A DNA stretch of 64,000 nucleotides from Prochlorococcus sp. AG-315-I14 (lineage in GTDB: Bacteria > Cyanobacteriota > Cyanobacteriia > PCC-6307 > Cyanobiaceae), in assembly GCA_003283665.1 (NCBI GenBank), contig QBWF01000002.1, forward strand, positions 1 to 64,000, given 5' to 3'. The notes under the pieces were generated by a model. The model did not search any database. It was not told the DNA's origin and saw only the letters and a list, made by a program, of their open reading frames with translations. Shown piece by piece: positions 8,269 through 18,614 of the stretch (the stretch's first letter is position 1; each line of letters begins with the position of its first letter). Position numbers and translations under genes: made by a program.

Positions 8269-9768
8269 ATGCAGGTGCAAAAATTACCTTCAGGAATAGA
8301 AGGGTTTGATGATGTTTGTCATGGAGGTCTGCCAGTCGCGCGAAGTACCTTAGTAAGTGGCACTTCTGGAACAGGTAAGACTGTTTTTTCACTGCAATTT
8401 TTACAACATGGAATATGTAATTATGACGAGCCAGGTATATTTGTTACTTTTGAAGAATCTCCTTTAGATATTATTAGAAATGCGGCAAGTTTTGGTTGGA
8501 ACTTGCAAGAACTAATAGATCAAAAGAAACTATTTATTTTAGATGCCTCACCAGATCCAGATGGACAGGATGTTGCAGGTAGTTTTGATTTATCAGGACT
8601 AATTGAAAGGATTAGTTATGCAATAAGGAAATATAAAGCAAGAAGAGTATCTATAGATTCTATAACAGCAGTTTTTCAGCAATATGACGCCATTTATGTT
8701 GTTAGGAGAGAGATATTTAGACTTATCGCAAGACTTAAAGAAATAGGTGTTACTACTGTTATGACTACTGAAAGAGTGGAGGAATATGGTCCAATAGCTA
8801 GATATGGTGTTGAGGAGTTTGTTTCTGATAATGTTGTGATTTTTAGGAATGTTTTAGAGTCTGAAAGAAGAAGAAGAACAGTGGAAATTCTCAAATTAAG
8901 AGGGACTACACATATGAAGGGTGAATTTCCTTTTACGATGGGAGATAAAGGAATTTGTGTGTTTCCTTTGGGTGCAATGAGACTGACCCAAAGATCATCA
9001 AATGTCCGAATTAGTTCAGGTGTCCCAGACCTTGATGATATGTGTGGAGGAGGTTATTTCCAAGATTCAATTATTCTTGCAACTGGCGCAACTGGAACAG
9101 GTAAAACAATGTTGGTTTCTAAATTCATTGAAGATGCATATATAAATAAAGAACGCGCAATCCTTTTTGCGTATGAGGAATCAAGAGCTCAATTACTTCG
9201 TAATGCAACTAGCTGGGGAATTGATTTCGAGAAAATGGAGGCAGATGGTTTGTTGAAAATTATTTGTGCTTATCCAGAATCGACAGGTTTAGAAGATCAT
9301 TTACAAATTATTAAAACTCAAATTACTGACTATAAGCCTTCAAGAATGGCCATTGATTCATTATCTGCATTAGCAAGAGGTGTAAGTTTGAATGCATTTA
9401 GACAGTTTGTTATAGGGGTCACTGGTTATGCAAAACAAGAGGAAATAGCAGGATTTTTTACTAATACTGCAGAAGAATTTATGGGCAGTCACTCAATTAC
9501 TGATTCTCATATCTCAACAATAACTGATTCAATTTTACTTCTTCAATATGTAGAGATTAGAGGTGAAATGGCAAGAGCTATTAATGTTTTCAAAATGAGG
9601 GGTTCATGGCATGATAAAAGAATACGTGAATATATTATTACTAATAAAGGGCCTCAAATAAAAGATTCATTCTCCAATTTTGAACAGATTTTTAGTGGAG
9701 CACCTCACCGTGTAAATTCTGAAGATCAGATAGCTGGTGTTTTTAAGTCTGTTAAGGAAAAAGAATAA
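8269..9768 (+). CDS. kaiC: Circadian clock ATPase/autokinase KaiC
   Basis: Double-domain RecA-type ATPase, the core of the clock, which forms hexamers. Walker A motifs are GTSGTGKT (31-38, CI) and GATGTGKT (273-280, CII). The phosphorylation cluster in TDSHISTITD places Thr411, Ser416 and Thr417 at the places of T426, S431 and T432 in the Synechococcus elongatus protein. The CII tail is shorter and changed (ending VFKSVKEKE), but the A-loop segment still looks present. With no kaiA here, KaiC probably works as an hourglass-like timer, as reported for Prochlorococcus. It converges on the nblS-type gene with 15 bases between stops. Confidence 0.97.
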   Translation: MQVQKLPSGIEGFDDVCHGGLPVARSTLVSGTSGTGKTVFSLQFLQHGICNYDEPGIFVTFEESPLDIIRNAASFGWNLQELIDQKKLFILDASPDPDGQDVAGSFDLSGLIERISYAIRKYKARRVSIDSITAVFQQYDAIYVVRREIFRLIARLKEIGVTTVMTTERVEEYGPIARYGVEEFVSDNVVIFRNVLESERRRRTVEILKLRGTTHMKGEFPFTMGDKGICVFPLGAMRLTQRSSNVRISSGVPDLDDMCGGGYFQDSIILATGATGTGKTMLVSKFIEDAYINKERAILFAYEESRAQLLRNATSWGIDFEKMEADGLLKIICAYPESTGLEDHLQIIKTQITDYKPSRMAIDSLSALARGVSLNAFRQFVIGVTGYAKQEEIAGFFTNTAEEFMGSHSITDSHISTITDSILLLQYVEIRGEMARAINVFKMRGSWHDKRIREYIITNKGPQIKDSFSNFEQIFSGAPHRVNSEDQIAGVFKSVKEKE

Positions 9769-9783
9769 TAATTTGATTTGTTT

Positions 9784-11832
9784 TTAAGCTTGAGCATTCT
9801 CTAATTCCCAATTTTTCCTTGCAGATTGTAATAACAATTGATCTGCATCTGAGTCCTCCAGAGAAAGATCAAACCAGAAAGTTGTACCGACATTAGGTTC
9901 ACTAGCCATTCTTATCTTGCTACCATGTTTATTGATAATACCTTTAACAATTGAGAGGCCTAAGCCAGTTCCTGCCTCAGTATGTACCGAATCTTCAACT
10001 CTATAAAAACGTTCAAAGATTCTTTGTTGATCCATCTCGGAGATGCCACATCCTGTATCGGAGATCTCTAATCTTAATTTAGGCATTGGAGACAAAATTT
10101 CACAATGCGGGGCTGAATTATTTTTTTCTGTTGGTGAAGCTAGGCATATGTCTGGCCAGGTATATGCCTTTAAACTTATTTGCCCACCTTTTTGACTAAA
10201 CTTAAGTGCATTACCTACAAGATTATCTAAAACTTGAAGTAACATATCCCAATTGCCTAATATCAATGGTAGATTATCCTCTAGCTTAGTTGTTAACGTA
10301 ACTTTTTTCTCAATTGCATTAAGTTTGTAGTTTCTAAGAGTCTGTTCTATTGCCTCCTTAATACTTATTGGTTCTAATTGAATTGTTCTTCCTGACTCTA
10401 GCCTGGAAAGATCAAGCACATCATTTACTAATCTAGTAAGTCTATCTGTTTCAGAATTTGCAATACCTAGGAATTCTTTTTGTTCGTCTTTTGAAAGCTT
10501 TTCTCCTAAATCATATAGTGTCTCTATGTAACTTTTTATATTGAAAAGAGGTGTTCTTAATTCATGTGAAACATTACTTATGAATCTTTTCTGAGCAGCA
10601 TTTAGTTGAACTTCTCTAGTAAGATCTTGAACTGTAAAAGCAATACCTTTGAGAGTTTCACCTGAGGAATCTCTGACTGATTTTAAAACTATTCTAAGTG
10701 TCCTAGGAGGTTCTTCAAGACTACATCTCAAATCATCGTTATCTACAAAGTTGCTCAATAGTGAGTTAATAGGAGTCTCTAATTTATTTACAAGTACCTC
10801 AGGAAGTTGATCTAAAAGCTTTTGACCTTCAAGCTTTCTTCCCTCCCATCGAAAGAGTCTTCTGGCTGTGGGGTTTACTAACACAATATCTCCTTGTTCA
10901 TCCAGGAGTAAAGCACCATCAGCCATAGTTGCAATTAATGATTGTTGCTTAACTTGGGCAGCCTTCAATTCTTCAATATTTGCCGCCTCATATTCTTCCA
11001 ATTTTGTGGCCATGGCATTAAATCCATTGAGTAATTCTCCTAATTCACCACTCATTGGAAGATCTACTCGGGATTTAAAGTTACCTTTAGCGATTTCTCT
11101 TACTCCATTAACTAATTCTCGAAGTGGTCGAGTAATTGTTAATGCATTAAACACAGCTCCAATTATTACTAGAACCCAAATCGAAATAAAAACAGCAACT
11201 GTAATTTCTCTAGTTAAAGCTGCTGAAGCAAGGGCTTTTTTATTTGGTGTGACACCAAGTGCCAAGGTTCCTAAATACTCTCCTTTCCAAAGCATTGGAA
11301 CAAAGACATCAGTTACCTGACCTTGTGGAGTTGAATGCTGTCTGACTAATGGAAATTGAGGTTGTTTTTTTAATTCGGATGGTAATTGTAATTTCCTAGT
11401 AAGTTGTAAAGAATCAGTTTTATCGGACTCAGGAGAAGTAGCACTAACAGGAATACCTAGTTTGACAAAACCTTCTGGGTCTGTAAAAAATATGTACCTT
11501 AAATTTCTACTTGATCTCCAAAATTTTTCTGCAACATTAAAAAGTTCTCTATCTTGATCGTTTGCTACCAATTCTGTAACATTCCCTGATAATAATAATC
11601 CCAAATCTCTAGCGTACCGAGTGTCATTCATTCCAGCATCTTTTTGGATGCTACTTAATGCAAAAAAAGTAATAAGAGTCATTATAAAACTTACTACTAA
11701 TGTTCCTATGGCAAGCAGCTTTGATCTTAAATTAAATCTTAACCACCATGCTTTAATTGTTTCCCAAAAACTCTTATTATATAAATTTGAATTATCATAA
11801 GATTCTATTGTCTCAATATTAGAATTTTTCAT
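9784..11832 (-). CDS. nblS: NblS-type membrane sensor histidine kinase
   Basis: Orthodox sensor kinase that matches cyanobacterial NblS/Hik33/DspA, which acts on the RpaB response regulator in light and stress control. Counting from the chosen ATG: membrane helix about 37-58, a periplasmic sensor part, second helix about 211-232, HAMP, a PAS domain (ATMADGALLLDEQGDIVLVNP), the HisKA box FISNVSHELRTP with phospho-His423, and an ATPase domain with DTGCGIS and GTGLGLSI. Upstream starts at 11841 and 11871 overlap purD; the ATG at 11832 begins one base after the purD stop, which suggests coupled translation. Confidence 0.9.
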   Translation of the reverse strand: MKNSNIETIESYDNSNLYNKSFWETIKAWWLRFNLRSKLLAIGTLVVSFIMTLITFFALSSIQKDAGMNDTRYARDLGLLLSGNVTELVANDQDRELFNVAEKFWRSSRNLRYIFFTDPEGFVKLGIPVSATSPESDKTDSLQLTRKLQLPSELKKQPQFPLVRQHSTPQGQVTDVFVPMLWKGEYLGTLALGVTPNKKALASAALTREITVAVFISIWVLVIIGAVFNALTITRPLRELVNGVREIAKGNFKSRVDLPMSGELGELLNGFNAMATKLEEYEAANIEELKAAQVKQQSLIATMADGALLLDEQGDIVLVNPTARRLFRWEGRKLEGQKLLDQLPEVLVNKLETPINSLLSNFVDNDDLRCSLEEPPRTLRIVLKSVRDSSGETLKGIAFTVQDLTREVQLNAAQKRFISNVSHELRTPLFNIKSYIETLYDLGEKLSKDEQKEFLGIANSETDRLTRLVNDVLDLSRLESGRTIQLEPISIKEAIEQTLRNYKLNAIEKKVTLTTKLEDNLPLILGNWDMLLQVLDNLVGNALKFSQKGGQISLKAYTWPDICLASPTEKNNSAPHCEILSPMPKLRLEISDTGCGISEMDQQRIFERFYRVEDSVHTEAGTGLGLSIVKGIINKHGSKIRMASEPNVGTTFWFDLSLEDSDADQLLLQSARKNWELENAQA

Positions 11833-11833
11833 A

Positions 11834-13159
11834 TTAATCATTAACTTTTTTATTTCTAACTTGATAACCAATATCTTTACGGAATTGCATGCCTTGGAAA
11901 TTGACTTTATTCATACTTTTATAAGCAAGATTAAAAGCATCAGCAAAGCTTTTTCCCTGGGCAACAATTGAAAGGACTCTTCCGCCTGAGGTGATTATAT
12001 TATTTGATTCGTTAATTGTGGTTCCGGCATGAAAAATTTGAACTGAAGAATCTTCCTCTAATGAGATATTGATTTTGTCACCTGTTTGGGGAGAATCAGG
12101 GTAATCCTTTGATGCCGCTACAACACATGCACTAAAGCTATCTTTAAAAGTAAGCTTTGGAGCATTCCTGAGATCGCCTCGAGCACATGACAGGAGGACT
12201 GCACCTAATTCATCTCCCATTAAGGGCATTAAAGCTTGACATTCAGGATCTCCAAATCGGCAATTGAATTCTATGACTTTTGGACCAGATGATGTAAGCA
12301 TTAAACCTGCATATATAACACCTATATAATTTATTTTTTTTCTCTTGAGGCCATTTAAAGTTGGAATAAGAATTAAATTAGTTATTTCTTGCAATTCTTT
12401 TTGATTTACTAAAGGAGCAGGTGCATAAGCTCCCATCCCCCCAGTATTTGGACCTTTATCTCCATCAAGGAGTCTCTTATGATCTTGTGCTGGAGGAAGG
12501 ACAAGAAGTTGTTCTCCATCGCAAAGAGCAAAAATAGAAACCTCTGGTCCTTCAATTCTCTCTTCAAGAATCACTTTATGTCCAGCTCTACCAAACTTTC
12601 CTGAAAATATTTCCTTAATGGCCTGTTTTGTTTGTTTGATGCTTTCACATACGGTTACTCCTTTGCCGGAGGCTAGACCGTCCGCTTTTGTTACAAGTGG
12701 CTTGCCGTAATCATGAAGTATCTCTAAGGCTTCTTCTTCGGAGCATGTAGTCCAGTATCTAGCAGTAGGAATATTATTTTCAATCATAAGTCTTTTGGCC
12801 CAATCTTTACTTGCTTCTAATAGGGCTCCATTTTTGCAAGGGCCAAAAACAGTTAGTCCTGCTTCTCTAAGATTGTTTGCCAAGCCAGCAGCTAAAGGAG
12901 CTTCAGGACCGATAATTATTAAGTCTATTTCTCGTTTTTGACACTCTTTAATTATTGTTTCATCACTTTCAGAATTAATTTTCAGTTGAAGGCATTTTTT
13001 TTGACTAGCTGTACCAGCATTACCAGGACTTACATAGATTTTTTCTGTACAGGCATCTTTAGCCAAAGCCCAAGCAATAGAATTTTCCCTGCCTCCATTC
13101 CCAACTATAAGTATCTTTCTTGGTCTTTGAATCTTCTTATTCCCTAGAGTTTTTGTCAT
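11834..13159 (-). CDS. purD: Phosphoribosylamine-glycine ligase
   Basis: Second step of purine synthesis (GARS): joins glycine to phosphoribosylamine with ATP. The N-terminal ILIVGNGGRENSIAWAL, the ATP-grasp core (KADGLASGKGV, HKRLLDGDKGPNTGGMGAY) and the metal site IEFNCRFGDPE are all present. At 441 residues it is a complete single-domain form. It is divergent from purC, another purine gene, with about 185 bases between them, and is followed immediately by the sensor kinase gene. Confidence 0.96.
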   Translation of the reverse strand: MTKTLGNKKIQRPRKILIVGNGGRENSIAWALAKDACTEKIYVSPGNAGTASQKKCLQLKINSESDETIIKECQKREIDLIIIGPEAPLAAGLANNLREAGLTVFGPCKNGALLEASKDWAKRLMIENNIPTARYWTTCSEEEALEILHDYGKPLVTKADGLASGKGVTVCESIKQTKQAIKEIFSGKFGRAGHKVILEERIEGPEVSIFALCDGEQLLVLPPAQDHKRLLDGDKGPNTGGMGAYAPAPLVNQKELQEITNLILIPTLNGLKRKKINYIGVIYAGLMLTSSGPKVIEFNCRFGDPECQALMPLMGDELGAVLLSCARGDLRNAPKLTFKDSFSACVVAASKDYPDSPQTGDKINISLEEDSSVQIFHAGTTINESNNIITSGGRVLSIVAQGKSFADAFNLAYKSMNKVNFQGMQFRKDIGYQVRNKKVND

Positions 13160-13345
13160 GACTTTTAATTGCTTGATTGAGAAATTGTTTTTAATGAATG
13201 ATCATTTCTACTGCAGTATCAATCAGATTATGGCGAGAAGGATTAATAGCTTAGGGGTTTAGTTTTTTTGTTAAAGAGATTTTCTTAGATTACGGTGATT
13301 TTTTTTGCATTGTCTATTTATAATAATTTGACATGAGAGTTGTTA

Positions 13346-14089
13346 ATGAATCATATCCAAGGACCACTGATTTATGAAGGTAAAGCTAAAAGAGTTTTTG
13401 CTTGCGAAAACCCTGAGTTGGTCTTAATAGAGTTTAAGAACGACGCAACAGCTTTTAATGCAAAAAAACGTTCGAAGTTCGAGGGGAAAGGACGTTTGAA
13501 TTGCAAAATATCTGCGTCTCTTTTTCAATTGCTTGAATTAAATGGTATCCCAACACATTTTTTAGAGCTTCAATCTGACACATGGATATCTGCTCAGAAA
13601 ATTAATATATTTCCTTTAGAAGTTGTGATTCGCAATGTGGCCACTGGTTCATTGTGCAAAGAAACTCCAATAAAAGAAGGGACATTGTTAAGCCCTCCAT
13701 TGTTAGATTTGTATTTCAAGGATGATGAATTAGGTGATCCTATCCTTACTGAAGAAAGATTGAAGATACTTGGAATAGTAAGCATGCAGCAGAGGGAAGA
13801 AATAGAGAGAATTGCCAGAAAAGTTAATGATATATTAAAAGATTTTTTTGATTTAAGAGACTTATTGCTAGTTGATTTCAAATTAGAATTTGGAACAAAT
13901 TCCTTAGGTCAAATTTTAGTGGCTGATGAAATAAGCCCAGATAATTTTAGGCTGTGGGATAAAAAGATATCAGATCCTAAGGATCGAATCCTTGACAAAG
14001 ATCGCTTTCGGCAAGATCTTGGAGGAGTGATTGATGCCTATGGGGAGATCTTCAAACGTATTCAGGGAGACTCCTCTGAAACAACTTGA
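13346..14089 (+). CDS. purC: SAICAR synthase
   Basis: Phosphoribosylaminoimidazole-succinocarboxamide synthase of purine synthesis, which joins CAIR and aspartate with ATP. Diagnostic blocks are [32 protein letters not shown] and [12 protein letters not shown]. The ATG at 13346 ([15 protein letters not shown]) is preferred over the TTG two codons earlier. The gene opens a long rightward run that ends with msrA; its stop codon overlaps the longest possible bamA reading frame. Confidence 0.96.
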   Translation: MNHIQGPLIYEGKAKRVFACENPELVLIEFKNDATAFNAKKRSKFEGKGRLNCKISASLFQLLELNGIPTHFLELQSDTWISAQKINIFPLEVVIRNVATGSLCKETPIKEGTLLSPPLLDLYFKDDELGDPILTEERLKILGIVSMQQREEIERIARKVNDILKDFFDLRDLLLVDFKLEFGTNSLGQILVADEISPDNFRLWDKKISDPKDRILDKDRFRQDLGGVIDAYGEIFKRIQGDSSETT

Positions 14090-14142
14090 ACAAATATTGT
14101 CAGAAAATGATTGCGCCTTTTAACCGACTTGACCAGAAATTT

Positions 14143-16440
14143 ATGGCAAAACAAAACAAAAGTTCGTTATCGAAATTAATTAGCAAAAATGCATATGTTG
14201 TTGCATTAGCATTGCCTCTAATAAGTTTTACGAGCGCAACAAAAGCAACTAGTAATTCCGATGAAGGAAAGTATTTCTTATCTATTGATAACAGAATAGA
14301 TGCCCATAAATTTAATGATCTGAATACTAATAAAAAATTAGATCTTAAGTTAGATCAATTTCTATTATCTGAGGGGAAGGATAGTGGGAATAAGAAAGAT
14401 TCACCTCAAGAAAAAAGAGTGTTGATTTCGGAAATTCTTATTGAAGGTCTTGAAGATCATCCTGATAAGGAACGTTTGAAAATTGTTGCCTATGATTTAA
14501 TGGTTATAAGGCCAGGGAGCAAAGTTACTCAAAAAGAAGTAAAGAAAGATTTAGATAGAATATATTCAAGTGGTTGGTTTGCAGGTGCCCGAATTGAGTC
14601 CGTGCAGACTCTATCAGGTGTTCAATTATTAATTAAAGTTGAACCAAATCCGATATTAAATGATATAGAGATATTGCCAGTAAGTAAGAAAATATCAAAT
14701 GATAGATTAACTAAGATTTTTAATGATGATTATGGTAAAACTCTAAATTTAAATGTTCTTCAGATTAGAATCAAAGAAATCAAAGAATGGTATGTTTCAA
14801 ATGGATATTCGTTGGTTAGGATTTCTGGACCAAGTAGAGTAACAAAAGAAGGAAGTGTACAGTTGAATATTCAAGAGGGAATAGTCTCTGGGATTGAGAT
14901 TAATTTTATTGATGAAGATGGTAATGCTAAGAATGAAAAAGGTGAGTTAATCAAGGGTAAAACTAAAAAATGGGTCATTGAAAGACAGTTAAGCACTCAA
15001 GTTGGGAATGTATTTAACAGAGGAAAACTAGAGTCAGACATAAAAAGATTATATTCAACCTCGCTTTTTAATGATGTAAAAGTCACATTAAAACCTGTTA
15101 AATCTGAACCTGGTAAAGTTATAATATTGTTAGGTGTTACTGAGCAAAGAACTGGCTCTTTGACTGGTGGACTTGGATATAGCGGAGCACAGGGGGTTTT
15201 TGGACAGATTGGACTTCAGGAATCAAATCTTGTTGGAAGATCTTGGTCAACAAATATGAATTTAACCTATGGAGAATATGGAGCACTTTTGAATCTTTCT
15301 TTGTATGATCCTTGGATTAAGGATGATAAGCATAAAACATCATTTAGGACTTCTTTATATTTAAGTAGAGAAGTTCCACAAGAATTCAGAAGTCAGGATG
15401 GAGGAAGCATTCGAGGAGTTATTGATAGATATGAAGCTATTAATACATCTGTAAGCCACGATATAAATCAATCTCATAATTTAGATGTTAATAATATAAC
15501 AATAGAATCAGGTCCATTCTCTTCTGTTGATGAAGCCAAGTCTTCATCCTCTCAGTTTAGCTGGTTTGATAATGAAGGTGATTCTATTGTTTTAGAAAGG
15601 ACAGGCGGTGGATTTTCTTTTGCGAGACCTTTAAATGATGGCCAGGCACTTAAGAATGTGCCTTGGAGCATACTTTTAGGTGCGAATTTCCAGAAAGTTA
15701 AACCTATAGACTATGCCGGTGATAGTAGGCCTTATGGTGTAGCTTCTACTAATTTCAGTAACGGAGTAGTTCCTAAAGATGAAGTGATTTGTGTTGCATA
15801 TAATTGTGCCAATGAAAATACACTTATAAGTTTTAAAAGTGCAGTTACATATAACAACCTAGATAATTCAAGAAACCCTAGATCCGGAGATTACTTAAAT
15901 ATTGGTTCCGAGCAGTTTATTTCTTTTGGAGAGAATTCACCAACATTCAATAGATCAAGAGTTACTTATTCACGTTTTTATCCTGTTAATTGGTTGAAAT
16001 TCCATAAAGACTGTCGCGTTAAGAAAGGGAAAAAATCAGATTGTGCTCAATCAATAGGATTCCAAGCAAAGATTGGAACAATAGTTGGTGATTTGCCTCC
16101 CTATGAAGCATTTTGTTTGGGTGGTACTAGTTCTGTTAGAGGTTGGAGTTCTTGTGATCTAGGAGTTTCAAGAAGTTTTGGTGAAGCTACTGCCGAATAT
16201 CGTTTTCCTATTTGGCGATTAGTTTCAGGAGCACTTTTCTTTGATGCAGGCTCAGATTTGGGCTCTCAATCCAGTGTCCCAGGAAAACCTGGAGAAATAC
16301 TTGGAAAACCAGGTTCTGGATTTTCAGTAGGCCCCGGAGCGGTAATAAATACTCCAGTTGGACCAATTCGTATAGAGGCTGCTAGTCAAGATTTAAGTGG
16401 TGAGTGGCGATACAACATTGGTATTGGTTGGAAGTTCTAG
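14143..16440 (+). CDS. bamA: Outer membrane assembly protein, BamA/Omp85 family
   Basis: Omp85-family beta-barrel protein that inserts other barrels into the outer membrane; the cyanobacterial form is related to chloroplast Toc75. After a signal peptide (residues about 12-36 from this start, hydrophobic AYVVALALPLISF) come an acidic linker, about three POTRA domains (ISEILIEGLEDHPD, LNDIEILPVSK, VSGIEINFIDED) and a C-terminal barrel ending in GIGWKF, a typical barrel end. LGGTSSVRGW is the conserved lid-loop motif. Starts at 14086 (TTG, overlapping purC) and 14107 are possible, but 14143 gives the cleanest signal peptide. Confidence 0.93.
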   Translation: MAKQNKSSLSKLISKNAYVVALALPLISFTSATKATSNSDEGKYFLSIDNRIDAHKFNDLNTNKKLDLKLDQFLLSEGKDSGNKKDSPQEKRVLISEILIEGLEDHPDKERLKIVAYDLMVIRPGSKVTQKEVKKDLDRIYSSGWFAGARIESVQTLSGVQLLIKVEPNPILNDIEILPVSKKISNDRLTKIFNDDYGKTLNLNVLQIRIKEIKEWYVSNGYSLVRISGPSRVTKEGSVQLNIQEGIVSGIEINFIDEDGNAKNEKGELIKGKTKKWVIERQLSTQVGNVFNRGKLESDIKRLYSTSLFNDVKVTLKPVKSEPGKVIILLGVTEQRTGSLTGGLGYSGAQGVFGQIGLQESNLVGRSWSTNMNLTYGEYGALLNLSLYDPWIKDDKHKTSFRTSLYLSREVPQEFRSQDGGSIRGVIDRYEAINTSVSHDINQSHNLDVNNITIESGPFSSVDEAKSSSSQFSWFDNEGDSIVLERTGGGFSFARPLNDGQALKNVPWSILLGANFQKVKPIDYAGDSRPYGVASTNFSNGVVPKDEVICVAYNCANENTLISFKSAVTYNNLDNSRNPRSGDYLNIGSEQFISFGENSPTFNRSRVTYSRFYPVNWLKFHKDCRVKKGKKSDCAQSIGFQAKIGTIVGDLPPYEAFCLGGTSSVRGWSSCDLGVSRSFGEATAEYRFPIWRLVSGALFFDAGSDLGSQSSVPGKPGEILGKPGSGFSVGPGAVINTPVGPIRIEAASQDLSGEWRYNIGIGWKF

Positions 16441-17300
16441 TGTTTACTTTCCCTTGTGACTATGAAGGTGCTTGGACATTAAGGACTGAAATTTCCCAAG
16501 AAGGAATAGGATTACATACAGGTCATATTTGTAAAGTTCGAATTAAGCCAACAGATCTACAAGGCTTTCATTTCTCATTCTCTGAAGAACCCAATAAGCT
16601 AATAACGATTAATTCTTCTCAAGTTGAGAACACTCCCTTATGCACAACCCTTGATTTAAATGGTAAAAAAGTATTTACAGTTGAACATTTGCTTGCGTCA
16701 TTAATTGGTTGTGGATTGACTCATGTTCATATAGAAATATCTGGGAATGAAATTCCTTTACTGGATGGGTCTGCTTTGTGTTGGGTTCAATTAATCAAGA
16801 AAGTGGGAATGAAAATTTCGAAAACACCCCCTAAGCCACGACCAGAATTAACTAAACCAATTTTTATACATAAAGGAGATAGCCTAATTCTTGCGACGCC
16901 TTCAAAAAAACTTAAGTTAATTGGAGCGATTGATTTTCCCTATAAGGCAATTGGACAGCAAATATATTCGATTGAATTGTCCCCTGATAAATTTGTTGAA
17001 GAAATTGCACCAGCAAGAACTTTTGGCTTTCTTGATCAGTTCGAGGAGCTAAAGAAAGGAGGCTTAATAAAAGGAGGAACACTTGAGAATGCATTGGTTT
17101 GTAACGGAGATTCTTGGTTAAATCCACCTTTGAGATTCAAAAATGAACCAGTGCGACATAAAATGCTTGACTTGATTGGTGATTTGGCACTTGTTGGATT
17201 ACCTAGAGCTCAAATTCTTGCTTATAAGGGCTCTCATGCTCTTCATTCTGAATTTGCAGCTTCTTTACAAAAAACATTATCTTCCTCAGACCTGATTTGA
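16440..17300 (+). CDS. lpxC: UDP-3-O-acyl-GlcNAc deacetylase
   Basis: Zinc enzyme for the committed step of lipid A synthesis. Zinc ligands lie in TVEHLLASL and [14 protein letters not shown] (HXXXD); [14 protein letters not shown] is also typical. The reading frame opens at 16404 within bamA, but the conserved start [16 protein letters not shown] fits a GTG at 16440 that shares one base with the bamA stop (TAGTG). It is translationally coupled to both bamA and fabZ. Confidence 0.95.
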   Translation: MFTFPCDYEGAWTLRTEISQEGIGLHTGHICKVRIKPTDLQGFHFSFSEEPNKLITINSSQVENTPLCTTLDLNGKKVFTVEHLLASLIGCGLTHVHIEISGNEIPLLDGSALCWVQLIKKVGMKISKTPPKPRPELTKPIFIHKGDSLILATPSKKLKLIGAIDFPYKAIGQQIYSIELSPDKFVEEIAPARTFGFLDQFEELKKGGLIKGGTLENALVCNGDSWLNPPLRFKNEPVRHKMLDLIGDLALVGLPRAQILAYKGSHALHSEFAASLQKTLSSSDLI

Positions 17301-17755
17301 CTGACCTTCCCTCTCCTGAAGCTCTTGTTTTAAACAGTGAGCAAATTATGGGGCTTTTGCCTCATCGATATCCTTTTGCACTCGTAGATAGAGTGATCGA
17401 ACATGAACTAGGAAAGAAAGCTGTTGCCATAAAGAATGTCACACTAAATGAGCCTCAATTTCAAGGGCATTTTCCAGAAAGACCATTGATGCCAGGTGTA
17501 TTAATAGTTGAAGCTATGGCTCAAGTTGGTGGCCTAATTGTTTCTCAAATGCCTGATATTCCAGAAGGATTATTTGTTTTTGCTGGAATAGATGCAGTTC
17601 GCTTTCGTAGACCAGTAGTTCCTGGTGATCAACTTAAAATTACTTGTGAACTGATAAGTATAAAAAGGCAAAGATTTGGAAAGATTAGAGGAGAAGCAAA
17701 AGTAGATGGTCAATTAGTTTGTTCTGGAGAGTTACTGTTTTCTCTGGTCAATTGA
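17297..17755 (+). CDS. fabZ: 3-hydroxyacyl-ACP dehydratase
   Basis: Dehydrates (3R)-hydroxyacyl-ACP in fatty acid elongation and so competes with LpxA for the same substrate. The catalytic His is in [14 protein letters not shown] and the acidic residue is in [26 protein letters not shown] is also clear. The start is a TTG that overlaps the lpxC stop; an ATG at 17348 would remove part of the usual N-terminus. Length 152 is normal. Confidence 0.95.
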   Translation: MTDLPSPEALVLNSEQIMGLLPHRYPFALVDRVIEHELGKKAVAIKNVTLNEPQFQGHFPERPLMPGVLIVEAMAQVGGLIVSQMPDIPEGLFVFAGIDAVRFRRPVVPGDQLKITCELISIKRQRFGKIRGEAKVDGQLVCSGELLFSLVN

Positions 17756-17759
17756 TGCC

Positions 17760-18614
17760 ATGAGTGAATTTAATAATCCTCAGATTTCTAATATAAAAAA
17801 TGAAGTTGCTATTCATGAGCTTGCAGATGTTTCTAGAAATGCTGAATTAGGGGAAGGAGTTGTTGTTGGATCAGGTTCTGTTATTGGTCCAGATGTAGTT
17901 ATTGGTAAGAATACTTGGATCGGAGCAAACGTAATTATTGATGGAAGAGTAAAAATAGGATCAAATAATAAGATCTTTTCAGGAGCTTGCATTGGATTGG
18001 AACCACAAGATTTAAAATATAAAGGAGCATTGACGGATGTTGTAATAGGAGATGCTAATACGATTCGAGAATATGTAACTATTAATCGAGCTACATATGA
18101 AGGCGAAAAAACCAACGTAGGTGATGGGAATTTGTTAATGGCTTACTCTCATCTTGGTCATAATTGTGAAATTGGAAACAATGTAGTGATGTCTAATAGT
18201 GTGCAAGTTGCGGGACATGTTGTAATTGAAGATCGTGCGGTTATTGGAGGATGTCTTGGAATTCATCAATTTGTGCATATTGGTTATTTGGCAATGATTG
18301 GAGGTATGACAAGGGTTGATAGAGATGTACCACCATTTTGTTTAGCTGAAGGCCATCCAGGGAAATTGAGGGGCCTTAATAGAATTGGGATTAAAAGAAA
18401 TATGTTAGATAAGTTCAATAAAGACGAATACAATCAATTACAGAAAACTTGGAATTTATTATTTAGATCTGAATATGTTATTTCTGAAAGCTTAGGAATA
18501 GTTAAGAAAGATAATTTATTTAAATCTTCTAAAAAACTATGTGACTTTATAGAGCTATCTATTGGTAAAACTAGAAGAGGCCCAATGCCCTCATTAGTGT
18601 CAACTAATCAATAA
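17760..18614 (+). CDS. lpxA: UDP-GlcNAc acyltransferase
   Basis: First step of lipid A synthesis: moves an acyl chain from ACP to UDP-GlcNAc. The N-terminal two-thirds are hexapeptide repeats of a left-handed beta-helix (VVGSGSVIGPDVVIGKN). The catalytic His is in MAYSHLGHNCEIGN and the loop GLNRIGIKRN is also conserved. Length 284, slightly longer than usual because of the Ser/Lys tail. It overlaps lpxB by one base (TAATG). Confidence 0.96.
   Translation: MSEFNNPQISNIKNEVAIHELADVSRNAELGEGVVVGSGSVIGPDVVIGKNTWIGANVIIDGRVKIGSNNKIFSGACIGLEPQDLKYKGALTDVVIGDANTIREYVTINRATYEGEKTNVGDGNLLMAYSHLGHNCEIGNNVVMSNSVQVAGHVVIEDRAVIGGCLGIHQFVHIGYLAMIGGMTRVDRDVPPFCLAEGHPGKLRGLNRIGIKRNMLDKFNKDEYNQLQKTWNLLFRSEYVISESLGIVKKDNLFKSSKKLCDFIELSIGKTRRGPMPSLVSTNQ

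Noticed and set aside
16404..16439. Longer LpxC from 16404
   Set aside because: It lies in bamA and precedes the conserved start; the GTG at 16440 overlaps the bamA stop as expected.
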